The notes under the pieces are model-generated. The model saw nothing but the letters and a program-made list of their open reading frames with translations. It did not search any database and was not told where the DNA came from. Of a stretch of 64,000 nucleotides of DNA, positions 23,552 to 34,301 are shown one piece after another. The stretch is from assembly GCA_015178975.1 (NCBI GenBank), contig WHVD01000223.1, positions 47,871-111,870 of the forward strand, in the 5' to 3' direction. How positions within the stretch are numbered: the stretch's first letter is position 1; each line of letters opens with the position of its first letter. Origin of the DNA: Hysterangium stoloniferum (lineage: Eukaryota; Basidiomycota; Agaricomycetes; Hysterangiales; Hysterangiaceae). The position numbers and the translations under genes are program-made.

Positions 23552-24096
23552 ACACATTTGGTGTCAAGGATCGAATTTGAAGATGAGATACGTCGACAGT
23601 CCCACCCTTTGTCATATTACATTCAATTATTCCATCATTTGACATATGTTACTGTAAAACTGCCACAAGGTATCGTCTATGCCCCCCAGGAATATCGGCA
23701 TTTTCCGATTAGTTCCGTCACGGCCTGTGTTACCGACATGAAACTAGAGATCATCTGGAAAAAGAGACTTCTCGTCAATTTATGCGAATTCTTTAAATGT
23801 ATAATCTCCATATTTCACCGAAAATGATGGGCGTAACTGATCACGAACTGGGTTCTGTCAACTAAACTTAGGCTTAAGTGCCCCAACTGAGTGCAATGCT
23901 TTCATTGACAAAAGAATGCCGTCAGAGAGCTAACAGGTCACTGCCACGTGTCTGTCCGTCTGACTGTCAGCGTGTTTCTTTTATAGTATGAAGTTTATAA
24001 CTACACCGTTTAAAGGTTCGTATAAATGTCTAGCCTCCTACAGGTCCTTTCAGGCAACAAGACCTCCGGAGCCTCTTTCCCTGTTTCATACTTTCG

Positions 24097-25770
24097 ATGG
24101 CAGATCCCATCATTCCCTTTGTTGCACCCGCCTACCAGCTTTTCCATTCCGCTAAGAAAGCGGTATCTCTGATAAAACATATTGAAAAATCCTCAATGAA
24201 GTTGAATCAACCACGGAGGCCTATGACAAGTACAAGGACTATTACTATCCTGAACAAAGGGAGGGGTTTTGGCAGCGGATGAGCCAGTATGTCACTCATC
24301 TCAAACCAGGCTTTATCTTTTAAAGCTACATTCTGAATATCTATTACTACGTATAACACTGAAAACGCTAGGCTTCGGCACTCAGCTGAGGATGCTAGGG
24401 TTCTTGGGAGTGTCAAAACTCTAATGGATGCTCGTGAACACCGTAAAAATGGGAAAAAGCTTTATCAAGAAGTTTTGGTACGTGAAAATGAGCATAAATA
24501 TATAAGATTCATTGACAAGTCGAATCCAACTAACAGTCGAACTCCCGTGGGTTGGTAGCTCGAGCTAAAATAGAAGAGGCTCGCCTAGAAGCAAAAAGTC
24601 GGAGTGAAGTGCAGGGACTCACACAAAATAACGGTGAAATTAACATATACATAGATCATTCCTCTCTAATCAATTGCTTTTTCGAATCACCAAGGTCCCA
24701 ATGAGAGTGCAACAGCTTTCGAAGAGAGTATATCCCGTCCGCCATAAATGATTCCGAGCATGATATTGACAAATTTGCAGCGGTATAATCGAATGGTCGT
24801 ACAGTGAGTGTATCACATTCACAGTTAAGACCGATTCATCAACGTTTTACAGCTAACAAGGGCAAGACACCTTTGATCAAACCGCACCCACCAACACAAC
24901 GCAGGCCAGAGCCGATTAATACAGGAAAAAAGGCCGCAAGTGGCTGGAATTCTTCACAAACTCGTTATACAGTAAGCGATTGTACGACCATGGATTCACA
25001 GAGAGGAAGCCACAGAGCTGCGAGTGGTATTTCGAAAAGCGGCAGTTTATACACTGACGGGCAAGGAACGCTCTTTTGCTTTGTTATTTATTCTATGACA
25101 AAAATGAAATTCAGCAGGTGGCAGATCTGGAGTAGGATCTTCCGTCGTCACCCCCACAGCTAGCCTTCTGTCTGGAACGTCTGCCGCTGTAAGTGAAATT
25201 GTTCGAATGTCTCTCCTAATTTGAAACTTACTCATGACGTGACCAGAGTTCTGAGATCAGTCAAAATACCATGACAAAGAGGTACGGTGGTGAGGGAAGA
25301 CAGACCAAAAAACAGCTCGCACCCGCTCCATCTCTTTCTTAGCAACCCATGACGATTCACGTTACAAACGTATATTTTCACCCGCAGCCAGCCAGCCCCA
25401 GAGGGCAGGTCCCCCCCAAGCGCCTTCAGGAGTATAATATTCCGACTCACGGGCACAAAAGTCCTCTTTTCAGACAACTGAGTCTTTATGTGTCTGCTCT
25501 ATCGATGACTGGGGTAAATAATATCGCACAATGGATAAATTGGCTGTAGAACTTTCTTTGTCACTGTTTGAATTTGTCTTGATTTTTTTTTTTTGTATTT
25601 AGAGGCACAAGAAGGCGAGACATTCACCGAGTACTCCATTCGCGCCCACACCGATGCACGCTTTCAGTGAACGACTCACTGTTTCACTCTGTAGGTGCAA
25701 CCAACAATCAATCCTACATGCAGCAAGTGTGGTAACCAGTACATGTCTGCCGACGAACTAGCTTAGCATA
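24097..25770 (+). pseudogene. kinase-linked coiled-coil/C2H2 gene, copy a (degraded)
   Basis: I do not recognise a named family. The start at 24097 opens with MADPIIPFVAPAYQLFHSAK, likely an amphipathic helix. A shifted frame then gives TEAYDKYKDYYYPEQREGFW. Next come an alanine/glutamate-rich helix (AEDARVLGSVKTLMDAREH, about 24387) and a coiled-coil segment AKIEEARLEAK near 24565. A disordered Ser/Thr/Pro tail (24804-25160) and a zinc-finger end near 25705 (CSKCGN...H...H, C-x2-C-x12-H-x5-H) follow. Several frameshifts, plus a TAG where the inverted copy has TGG, show decay. Parts recur at 29060-29490 and inverted at 26290-26975, so this was a real gene duplicated with the kinase. The N-terminal helix recalls fungal helical signalling domains, but that is only an impression. 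Confidence 0.5.
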
Positions 25771-25989
25771 AAAGCAGACGCGACCATTAACATACACAAA
25801 TGAAATCAATATTCACTGCCAAACATAACAGGCATTCTTTCAACTGCCTCTTCGAAATATCTCCGCTCTCGACAATTTTTTCGCAGAATTCCCACTCCGC
25901 CAGACAGATGAACAAGGTGCGCAACTGAGTCCGACCAATAACTATATGCGACATCTAATGACTACTCCCAATCATATATGACATGTACC

Positions 25990-26289
25990 GTATACGCAGG
26001 ACTATATTAAAACAATGATTTTCTCCCCATAAATTATAACTTATCTATTTTGTGATGGTCAGTTTAACCGCATACAGTTCCTTTCCTTTCTTAGTAAGAA
26101 CAATGACACGTTGTGTATTCTTTCTGAGTTCCAAATATCCTATCAACTTTGAGCCGGGACAAGATCCGAATCATGCGACAATAGACAAATGTGGTCAAAC
26201 GGTCCATCACGAAATGTCAACTAGATATAATTTATGAAAAAAAAAAAACGAATAGTTTGATATATTGTATTCCGTTATAACATCATTGG
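25990..26289. other. spacer between inverted gene copies
   Basis: It is AT-rich, with a poly-A run near 26238-26249. It separates the arms of a large imperfect inverted repeat. No gene is seen. Confidence 0.4.
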
Positions 26290-26975
26290 ATCAAGTAGTC
26301 GTCACATGTCGCATATAGTTGTTGGTCGGGCGAGGTTGTACGATTTGTTCATCTGTCTTTGCAAAAGTAGAAATTTTGGAAAAAATTGTCGAGAGGGGAG
26401 ACATTTGGAAGAAGTCGTTGATCGAAAGGACGCTTGTTCTGTTTAGTAGTGAGTGTTGCTTCCGTTTATTTATGTGAATGACCGCGTCTGCCACAATTAT
26501 GCCAAGCAAGTCCGCTGACAGATGTGGAACGATTACCACACTTGTTGCATGTAGGAGCATCGGTTACATCTACAGAACGAAGCAGTGAGTCGTCCACCAA
26601 AAGCGTCCTTTGGTGTAGACGCGAGATAAAGGACTCGGTCGATGAATGTGCTCCCTTCTTCAAGGCTTCTTGTGTCACTAAATACAAAAAAAATCAAAAT
26701 GCACTCAAAAGCGACAGAGGAAGTTCTATGGCCATTTCATCGGTTGTACGATATTCGTTACTGCAGTTCTCGACAGGGTGGGCATAGGACGACTCAGTTG
26801 CCTGAAAAGATGGTTCTTGTTCGCCCTTGAGCTGAAACCTTGAAGACCCGTGAAGGGGACCTGCCCGCGAGGGCTGCAGGTAAAAATACACGGTTGTAGT
26901 GTGGACCGAAACGGATTTCTGAGGATGAGATGGAGAAGGTGTTGAAATTTGGCCGTTCGGTAATAATCTCACCGT
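26290..26975 (-). pseudogene. kinase-linked coiled-coil/C2H2 gene, copy c (C-terminal part, inverted)
   Basis: On the minus strand this aligns with 25319-25990. It encodes a Ser/Pro-rich stretch (YFYLQPSRAGPLHGSSRF), then after a probable intron a basic segment and a zinc-finger-like end TCNKCGNRSTSVSGLAWH, followed by further cysteine and histidine. It is open over longer stretches than the plus-strand copy and keeps TGG where that copy has TAG. The N-terminal half is absent. Compared with copy a, its last finger histidine is followed by a few residues and a stop. Confidence 0.5.
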
Positions 26976-27558
26976 GATGACACTTGTGGGTCACCAATAT
27001 ATTTCGTGCTAGGCTATGTAGTTTTGTACAGTAGCTTACTAATCCCAACGCTTTTTGCTTACGTCCACGGTGTACCGACGTACACCCCCCTTTGTGTCAA
27101 CAGAAGGGGTCTGTTTTTTGCCCTGTCTTCTGCGGGTCCGGCACCCACACATACACATGACCTCCCGCATTCCCGCATATCAGCGCTTCTTACAACGCTC
27201 CTTGTCGCCTCCAAAGGTTAGAATATTTATTCCTATTAATAACATATTTGAAATAACCCTAGAACTTAGATCTAATATCTTCTAAGAAAGAGGAGTGAGT
27301 TTGGCCTATGGTTATCAGGGACTGTGGGGTCCTTAGGCATCTATGTAGCTTTTTTGATTATTCAACAACTAATGCGTTCATGGGAAGAGGCCTGAGGGGA
27401 TCGCACGATCAAGGCTGTTAAACCAGCCGGTTCCCAATTAAGATTGTTTACTTAAACACAGGCCTGTGTCCAGGGTTTTGTGGGGCTGACCCCAGCACGA
27501 GCCGGCACCAGAAGCCTGGCCCGGCCTGAAAACTACGGCTTTTGAATTCTTACCATGC
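26976..27558. other. no gene seen; upstream of kinase K3
   Basis: Mixed composition with a C-rich run near 27085. No reliable frame. It contains the 5' region of the next kinase. Confidence 0.4.
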
Positions 27559-27576
27559 GTGACGGGACATTGTCAC
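27559..27576. promoter_or_regulatory. GTGAC-N8-GTCAC dyad upstream of kinase K3
   Basis: GTGAC (27559-27563) and GTCAC (27572-27576) have the same GGGACATT spacer as at 4302, ending 50 nt before the start codon. This is the third occurrence in front of a complete kinase copy. Confidence 0.5.
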
Positions 27577-27626
27577 ACGCAACGCCTCGTGTTTTGTATC
27601 TAACCATCTCTGCTACTCTACAAGCC

Positions 27627-28969
27627 ATGTCCGGCCGACAGCAAGTTTTTGACGAATTGTTAGAATATAAAAAGACTTGGAATGACACGGACGCGGAACA
27701 AAGACTACCTATCGAGTACTTTTGGGTCAGGTTACAACCATGGCTCGCATCTTGCGGCTACATGTTACGGCCAAGATATCATCCCGGATGGATTCCTTCT
27801 TGGAGAGGGACAAAGAAATTCTCTTTTTCTTGCGAGGATGGACACGTCATTAGCGCATGTTCTTCACAAATTAATTCGATACCTGCTAATCTGCCCATCA
27901 GCGCTCCGTGCTCCTGGATGCAATCCGGATAGAGACTGGGGAATTGGTCGCCATCAAAAGAGTTTACCACTCCGAACTCTCTCAGGAATTGGATATTGGG
28001 AAATTTTTTTCGAATGGCATGTTAGCGTCCGATACCAAAAACCACTGTGTTCCCGTACAGCAAATATTGGAAATTTCGACACACCTATATAACGGAGTAT
28101 CCCTCATGGTCATGCCTTACCTACGATGTTTAGATGATCCTCCGTTTTTGACTATTGGAGAAGCTGTTGAATTTTTCAGACAGGTCATTGAGGTACACGA
28201 GTCGTTTAGGTCATGCCTTGCCCCAAAGTTGTAAGAGCCCTTACGACATTTCATTACCATAGGGACTGCAATTTATGCACAAGCACAACATTGCACATCG
28301 GTTTGTTTCCGTCTGCCGTTAAATCACTCTCCCTGACTGCTGCTTGCAGCGACTGTAACTATAGTAACATCATGATGGACGCAAAGGAACTCTATCCGGA
28401 TGGATTTCATCCAACACGTACCGATCTCGACCCAAACCACACCCGAAGCGCCAAACATTACACTCGAACAGAGAGACCACCAAAGTATTACCTAACTGAT
28501 TTTGGCCTTTCCCACTTTTATGACCCTAGGGAGGGCCCACGCTTGGCTATGCCTATCCATGGGGGTGACAAAAGTGTTCCAGAGTATCAAGGAGAGGGAT
28601 ATTTTGAGGAGAGTGATCCTTTTCCAGTTGACATATACACCATCGGTAACATGATCAAGACGGAATTTCTGGATGTGAGTTTCCTCCCGAATATCCATCC
28701 CCTTGATCATCTAGACTAAGTACGGATTCGACTTTATGGGGCCCTTAGTTGCAGACATGAGGCAAGACGATCCGTCTAAACGACCAACCATAGATGTAGT
28801 TGTTAGTAGATTTGACTCCATACGTCGGTCTCTCCGTATTTCACAACTTCGGTCACGTATCGTTTCACGGGACGAGATACCTGGTACTGGCTGGTTTTTC
28901 GACCTTATTCATTTTTTCCGGTCTTTACGCTTTATTTTACTGCGGATTCCGCCTGTCCCACTTGTCTGA
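27627..28969 (+). CDS. fungal protein kinase-like gene, copy K3 (intact)
   Basis: Exons 27627-27845, 27902-28192, 28263-28300, 28350-28674 and 28721-28969 join to 374 codons. Intron 1 (56 nt, GTCATT to CATCAG) is inferred. It removes an out-of-frame segment and joins CEDGH to RSVLLDAIRIETGELVAIK, while the K2 copy reads through this region without an intron. Kinase signatures are complete: VAIK, HRDCNYSN, YYLTDFGLS, GGDKSVPEY and DDPSKRPTID. The C-terminal tail ends LRFILLRIPPVPLV. It is the closest relative of the copy at 4350 and is followed by a shortened copy of the coiled-coil gene. Catalytic competence is likely from motifs; the role is unknown. Confidence 0.8.
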
Positions 28970-29059
28970 ACACCTAGATATTACTCTCCTGATCAGAAGG
29001 AGGAGTTTTATAAAAAGAAAGGAAGTAAGTTGTTCGTTTCCAAGTTGATTTTATTTTTT

Positions 29060-29490
29060 AAAGCGAAACTAGCCTTGATTTGCAACTCATTCAACTTCGG
29101 GACTCGGCTAAGAATTCCGGGGTACTCGGTGGCTTGAAAACTCTCATGGAAGCTCATCAAGGAACTGTGATGCGCAGAGATGCGCATATTCGTACACAAG
29201 ATCGTAATCCCAAGTCGTCTTAAACCAACAGAGGAAGTCCCATGAGCTGGAAGCTCTAGCTAAAATAGAGGAGGCTCGCTTAGAGGCAAAACGCCAGAAG
29301 AAAGCTCAAGGGCTCACGCAAAATAACGGTGAAACTCACAAAACCAACATTCACTACTGATCATAACAAGCTTTCTTTCAACGGCCTCTTCGAAATATCT
29401 CCGCTCTCGACAAATCTTTGCCAGAATTTCTACTCTGTCAGACAGATGAACAAGGCGCGCAACTGAACAACCATGTGACGACTACTTGAC
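29060..29490 (+). pseudogene. kinase-linked coiled-coil gene, copy b (internally deleted)
   Basis: It keeps the helix QLRDSAKNSGVLGGLKTLME (about 29088-29150) and the coiled-coil ALAKIEEARLEAKRQKKAQG (about 29252-29310), matching the gene at 24097. It then jumps directly to the segment equivalent to 25810-25950. The Ser/Pro tail and zinc finger are deleted. Preservation of the coiled-coil frame in both copies argues that this segment was under selection before decay. Confidence 0.5.
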
Positions 29491-30689
29491 CTAATTATGA
29501 CATGTACCGTAACGGAATTGTAACAAAATACGCTCAGTCGACACGAATAAGTGATTCGACTATTGCTTAATACCTATAACAAAATACGCTACAGTACAGT
29601 GAGTAGACTACACGAGAATCTGGTAGTGGGTAACATACCTCAGTCGACACGAATAAATGATTCGACTGAGGCATGGGACTGTGCGTGAAACAGTATATGC
29701 TGGTGGGACACGGTGTGGGCGTTAGAGCCTAATTCAGCAGCAATACTACATCAAAACAATGGTTTCTTTTTCATAAATTATAACTGTAAGTCTACAACAC
29801 GCAGAGATTAGCCCTGACAACTCACGCAGGCATTGAGACGCTAGCTCATTGCACACTATCGATTGAGTTTCATTATAACCATCTTCCTGTAGCACTCCCC
29901 CGATAATGTACATAAATGGTATGTGCGTTGAAATCGCATGCATCAGCACCTATGTATATTGGAAGCCCCCTTCTGTAGATGACGTGCCTGAAATACGAGT
30001 GAGCCTTGAGTCAGCTCGTGGCCGCATGAGGTGGCTTTGACAGCAGCCAAATATGATAACAAAAAATAAGGTTCTTTTGGATGGATCGGAGCCTGGATAA
30101 CGGCAAATAGAGCTATTTCATGGTTACCCAATCAATTTAGATCTTAATTCTTGATCTCTGGTACACACTACACGTGCCCCCGGAGATTACTGCCTTGGCT
30201 CTGTGTTTCAAGCCATCTCACTCATTGCAGCCTCGTTTTTAGAAGGCTTCCAAGAAAATAAACCAATCGATTGCATATATGCAAAGTAAGCTATCTCAGC
30301 AAACTCTAATATTTCATATTAGGCACACATTCAGTTCTATAATATATACTAATCAGTACGAGAAGACTGGAGGACTCGATACGCAGGGTCTCAAGCTGAG
30401 CGGAAAGCTCAATCGAGAAACTCGGTAAAAGATGCATAACTGCGCATTTTTCAGTATTCCTCATTTGGAGAACAAAATGGCTTTGTCCTTTGTGTGAGGC
30501 TTTCCGTACGTTTCAATGAGATAAACATCTTTTTATTTGGCGTACGTAAATGAACCTAGTGAACATATAGAATTCCCCAATTAGACCCGCCGAATCTCAA
30601 ATGGAACCGGCGGCATCGGGTCATATTTCATAGTTTCTTGCGGAGACTCTTATTTTGCTCTTCTTACCTTACTGTATCTATATCTCCAA
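29491..30689. repeat. non-coding, with repeated stem-loops and a dispersed repeat
   Basis: CAGTCGACACGAATAA-TGATTCGACT occurs twice (about 29536-29562 and 29641-29668); the second makes a perfect CCTCAGTCGA/TCGACTGAGG stem. TAACAAAATACGCT is also repeated (29521 and 29578). 30500-30660 repeats 16975-17135. No gene is seen. Confidence 0.55.
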
Positions 30690-31631
30690 TGCTACACCCC
30701 CCGACAACTGCGTCTATGGCTGGTCGCTTGGACGGATCATACTTGTTCTAAGCGATATGAACATCAAGGAGATGCATATTCGGAGGATATCGACTGAGAA
30801 GGGATCACTCTCTTCAAAATATCTCTCCCCTAGATACTCTGGAACACTTTTGTCACCTCTGTGGATAGGCATAACCGTCCGTGGGTGAAATCCATCCGGA
30901 TAGAGTTCCTTGGCGTCCATCATGAGGTCACTATAGTTACAATCGCTGCGAGCGGCAGTCAGGGTTAATGGCAAACGAAAACGAACCGGTGGAAAATGTT
31001 GTACTTGTGTATGAATTGCAGTCCTTGTGGTAATGAAATACCGTCAGCGTTCTTACAGCTTTGGGACAAAGGGTGCTTGTGTACCTCAATAACCTGCCTA
31101 AAAAATCCAACAGCTTCTCCAATAGTCAATAACGGAGGATCATCTAAAAGTCGAAGGTAAGGCATGACCATGAGGGATACAAGGTTGTAGAGGTGCGTTG
31201 GAATCTCTATCATTTGCTGTGCGGGAACACGGTGGCTTTTGGGGTCAGACGCTAACACGCCACTCGAAAAAAAACTTCCCAAAATCGAAATTCTTGAGAG
31301 AGCTTTGAGTGGTAAATTCTTTTGATCAGACCAATTCTCCAGTCTCTATGTAGATTGCATCCATGAGCATGCAGCGCTAATGAGCGAATTAGCAAGCATC
31401 AGATTAATTTGTGAAGAACATCCACGCAAGAAAAAGAGAAATACTTTGTCCCTCTCCAGGACAGAATCCATTTGGGATGGTATTTTGGCCGTAACATGTA
31501 GCCGCAAGATGAGAGCCATGGTTGTAGTTTGATCCAACAGTACTCGAGAGTTAGTCTTTGTTGCGTGTCCTTGTCGTTCCAAGTCTTCTCCAGTTCTAAG
31601 ATTCGTCAAGAACCTGTTGTGAGGCGGAGAT
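30690..31631 (-). pseudogene. kinase pseudogene, copy K4
   Basis: On the minus strand the family start ATG is ATC (31631-31629). A base is missing soon after, and part of the CEDGH region is gone. From MDGFHP-equivalent positions the sequence jumps from YPDGFHP straight to a TVMPIHRGDKSVPEY-like segment, deleting about 45 codons that include DFG. The last exon is reduced to DPSKRPAIDAVV-like residues and stops near 30690. It cannot be an active kinase. The 5' flank to about 32030 matches the flank of the fragment at 34595, so the two belong to one duplicated block. Confidence 0.8.
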
Positions 31632-32013
31632 GGCTTGTAGAATAGAACAAACAGTACAATACAAACGCTAAGATAATAAAACACGAGGTGTTGATATGCG
31701 GCACTGCCTCGCCTGTTAAGAATTCTTTATCGGGACCGAACCTGATCCCAGGGACCCGTAAAAGGTTGTATGACTAATTGAAAAATGACTCGATCAACTC
31801 TGATACGAAGTGCGTTTGTCCATAAGGAATATTACGATGTAAATAAGCAGGCATCTACTCCAAAAGTCGAATGGCAAGACAAGAAACTTTTTTTTCTAAA
31901 ACATAGTGTAAAAATCCGATACCTCCACTTTTCTTCCATGACCCAGTCCACCGAAAGGATAGGAAATTCCGAGCTATCTCGTCTTCAAATTCAACCCTTC
32001 ACCCCAGAGGTTT

Positions 32014-32409
32014 TCAGGCAGGTGGAATAGATGAAATTCGCAGTAAAATAAAGTGTAAAGACCTAAAAAAATGAGTAAGGTCGAAAAACCAGCCTAGACC
32101 ACGTATGTCGTCCTTTGAAACGATCCTTGCTCGACGCTGTGAAGGGGGGAGAGACCAATATATGGAGTCAAATCTATTGAAAACTGCATCTATGGTCATC
32201 TTGCTTCATATCCTCAACTAAAGGGACTATAAGATCAAATCTGTACTTGTTTTAAACGATATGAGGGCAATATTGTACTTGTGCATAAATTGCAGTCCCT
32301 GGTTATGAAATATTGTGAGCGCTCCTGCGTTACCTGAACTACTTGTATACCTCAATGACCCGCCTGAAGAATTCAACAACCTAATAGTCAAGAATGGAGG
32401 ATCATCCAA
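32014..32409 (-). pseudogene. kinase fragment, copy K5
   Basis: It keeps a DDPPFLTI-like piece and GLQFMHKYNIA (32280-32409), then skips the catalytic loop, DFG and most of the C-lobe. It resumes at IDAVFNRFDSI and the tail ARIVSKDDIRGLGWFFDL to 32014. It lies head to tail with K4 on the same strand. Confidence 0.75.
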
Positions 32410-32528
32410 CCATTGAAGGTTGATGGGAGTCTGCGAGCCATAGAAGCTGCAAGACTCCGGTGTTGTCTCAGATGTTTGATTCTGAGATTGAATTAGGTAT
32501 TTGGGTATATAAAGGTCATGTAGTGAGC

Positions 32529-32757
32529 GTTATACAACAATGTGCTTTGCCCTTATACAGTGAGACTCCCTAAATATCGAACAGGTTCTGGGCCCCGCCT
32601 GCGAAGGCGGTGGAGTCTTAATGCGAGCACATCCCGGAGAGTTACCGGTTACCCTGGCTAGACAGCATTTTTTCGGAATCGCCAATGCCACTGCGCGAAG
32701 CTGCATAAGATCAGCAGTTTTCAAGTTGCACGCTGTCAATTGTCCTCACCTCGCAAG
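32529..32757 (+). repeat. 229-bp direct repeat, left copy (Copia remnant)
   Basis: It matches 34073-34301 with few changes, including GAAGGCGGTGGAGTCTTAATG and GGTTACCCTGGCTAGACAGC. The pair brackets the Copia coding debris at the spacing of flanking repeats. It may be an LTR pair or a duplicated internal segment; it does not start TG and end CA. Confidence 0.6.
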
Positions 32758-32887
32758 TTCTCCGGCTACCATTTTCCATTGACTAAGCGACTCGAGCATG
32801 GTCCTCATGCTTGCGCTCCATGTGAAATAATCGTCCTTCCTCAATTTCAGGAAGACCTGATAAGCACTCCCAGTGCTTATTTCATAA
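32757..32887 (-). repeat. inverted copy of the Copia gag N-terminus
   Basis: It is the reverse complement of 33097-33230 (for example TCAATTTCAGGAAGACCTGA here against TCAGGTCTTCCCGAAATTGA there). It forms one arm of an inverted repeat around the integrase scrap. Confidence 0.75.
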
Positions 32888-32959
32888 TCCTTTACTTTTT
32901 CCAAGGTGGCCATATTAACAGATCAAATTGTATTTTTAAGTTGATCAATATGAAGAGTC

Positions 32960-33096
32960 GGGGCCCATAACCTAAAAACATTTTGAATACCGTCTCCAGT
33001 TGGGTTACATATTCCTTTATTTTGCACACCTCTTCCAATTTGTTTCCTAACGTTTCAATCCATATAGCATGGGAAAAATCGTCGACAATGATAATG
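32960..33096 (-). pseudogene. Copia integrase fragment
   Basis: The minus strand encodes IVDDFSHAIWIETLGNK and then KEYVTQLETVFK, a Ty1/Copia integrase core segment including its first catalytic aspartates. It is joined head to head with gag at 33097. Confidence 0.7.
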
Positions 33097-33418
33097 AAAT
33101 AGGCACTGGGAGTGCTTATCAGGTCTTCCCGAAATTGAGGAAGGACAATTATTTCACATGGAGCACAAGCATGAGGACTGTGCTCGAGTCGCTTAATCAA
33201 TGGAAGGTGGTAGCCAGAAAACTTGCAGTCCCATACATGCAGATCAAAAGGTTCCTATGAAAGAAGAACTTGATATTGAAGAGGCCTGGGAGCTTCGAAA
33301 GAAGAGAGCCTACAGGGAGATTATGCTACGCATTGAAGACGAGCCCAGGGTGGCTATAATGGTGGATAGTAATCCAGTTAACACATGGGAAACTTTGAAG
33401 ACGACCTACGGGACATGA
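33097..33418 (+). pseudogene. Copia gag fragment
   Basis: It encodes FPKLRKDNYFTWSTSMRTVL, then, with a frameshift near 33230, EEAWELRKKRAYREIMLRIE and NTWETLKTTYG. This is the classic Copia gag (UBN2/DUF4219-like) pattern of a substrate-like N-DNYxxW motif, helical bundle and WETL(K) end. Confidence 0.7.
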
Positions 33419-33431
33419 ATGGCCAATTTAT

Positions 33432-34110
33432 GTGCCGAGTATGTGTGATTTACACAATTTTATGGCATATAAAACCCCAAAGAAAATACAAACGGTGAAT
33501 GGCGCTTATATCCATGCCAAAGGTATCGGGACCTTGCGATTTAAAGTCATGAAATTCGGACTGGAATTTATAGGCGAAATTCCCAACATCGAATGGACCG
33601 CACAGTCTTTCAAGGATGGATATTGCGTTATGTTGAGCAAAAGCAGTTCAACAATCGTCGATTTGTCAGACCGAACACTCATTGAGGCGAATGAGAGGGG
33701 TAATGTATATTTCTTTCAGCTGGATATAATTCCCGCATCGCCAACAGTATGCGAATATACGACTTTATCAGATGGAGAACTACAAAATAGGTTGGAAGAT
33801 GTACCTTATAGTTTTTTCCGTGAATTTGACATGCAACATTATGTGATGGCATTAATGTTTGGGGCATTTAATACAACTGCTATTAGGAATCTTGCATGAC
33901 ATTTTGCGACCGGGATGGAAATTGATGAAATTGAAGGTTTTGAAGCCAATTGTATTGCGTGTATTGAAGGTAAACAACACAGAAACACCGGAGGTACCAG
34001 AGCAACGAAATTGGGAGAATTGCTTCATATGCTCGCCGGACCTATGGAAACGATCGGTTTCGACAAAAAGCGTTGTACAACAATCCGCTTTGCCCTTATA
34101 CATTGAGACT
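33432..34110 (+). pseudogene. Copia protease to gag-pre-integrase region
   Basis: 33432-33899 resembles the stretch after the Copia protease active site (HNFMAYKTPKKIQTVNGAYI, HAKGIGTLRF) followed by the linker and the gag-pre-integrase zone ending AIRNLA. After a stop, another frame continues with GMEIDEIEGF, CIACIEGKQHRN (a CxxC integrase zinc motif) and the start of the integrase core. Stops and frameshifts make it non-functional. Confidence 0.65.
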
Positions 34111-34301
34111 CTCTAAATCCCCAACAGGTTATGGTCCCGCCTGTGAAGGCGGTGGAGTCTTAATGCGAGAACATCCCGGAGAGCCATCGGTTACCCTGGC
34201 TAGACAGCATTTTTCCGAAATCGCCAATGCTACTGCGCGAAGCTGCAAAAGATCAGCAGTTTTCAAGTTGTACTCTGTCACTTGTCCTCACCTCGCGCGT
34301 C
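34073..34301 (+). repeat. 229-bp direct repeat, right copy
   Basis: This is the partner of 32529-32757 and closes the Copia remnant. Differences are scattered substitutions and small indels. Confidence 0.6.
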
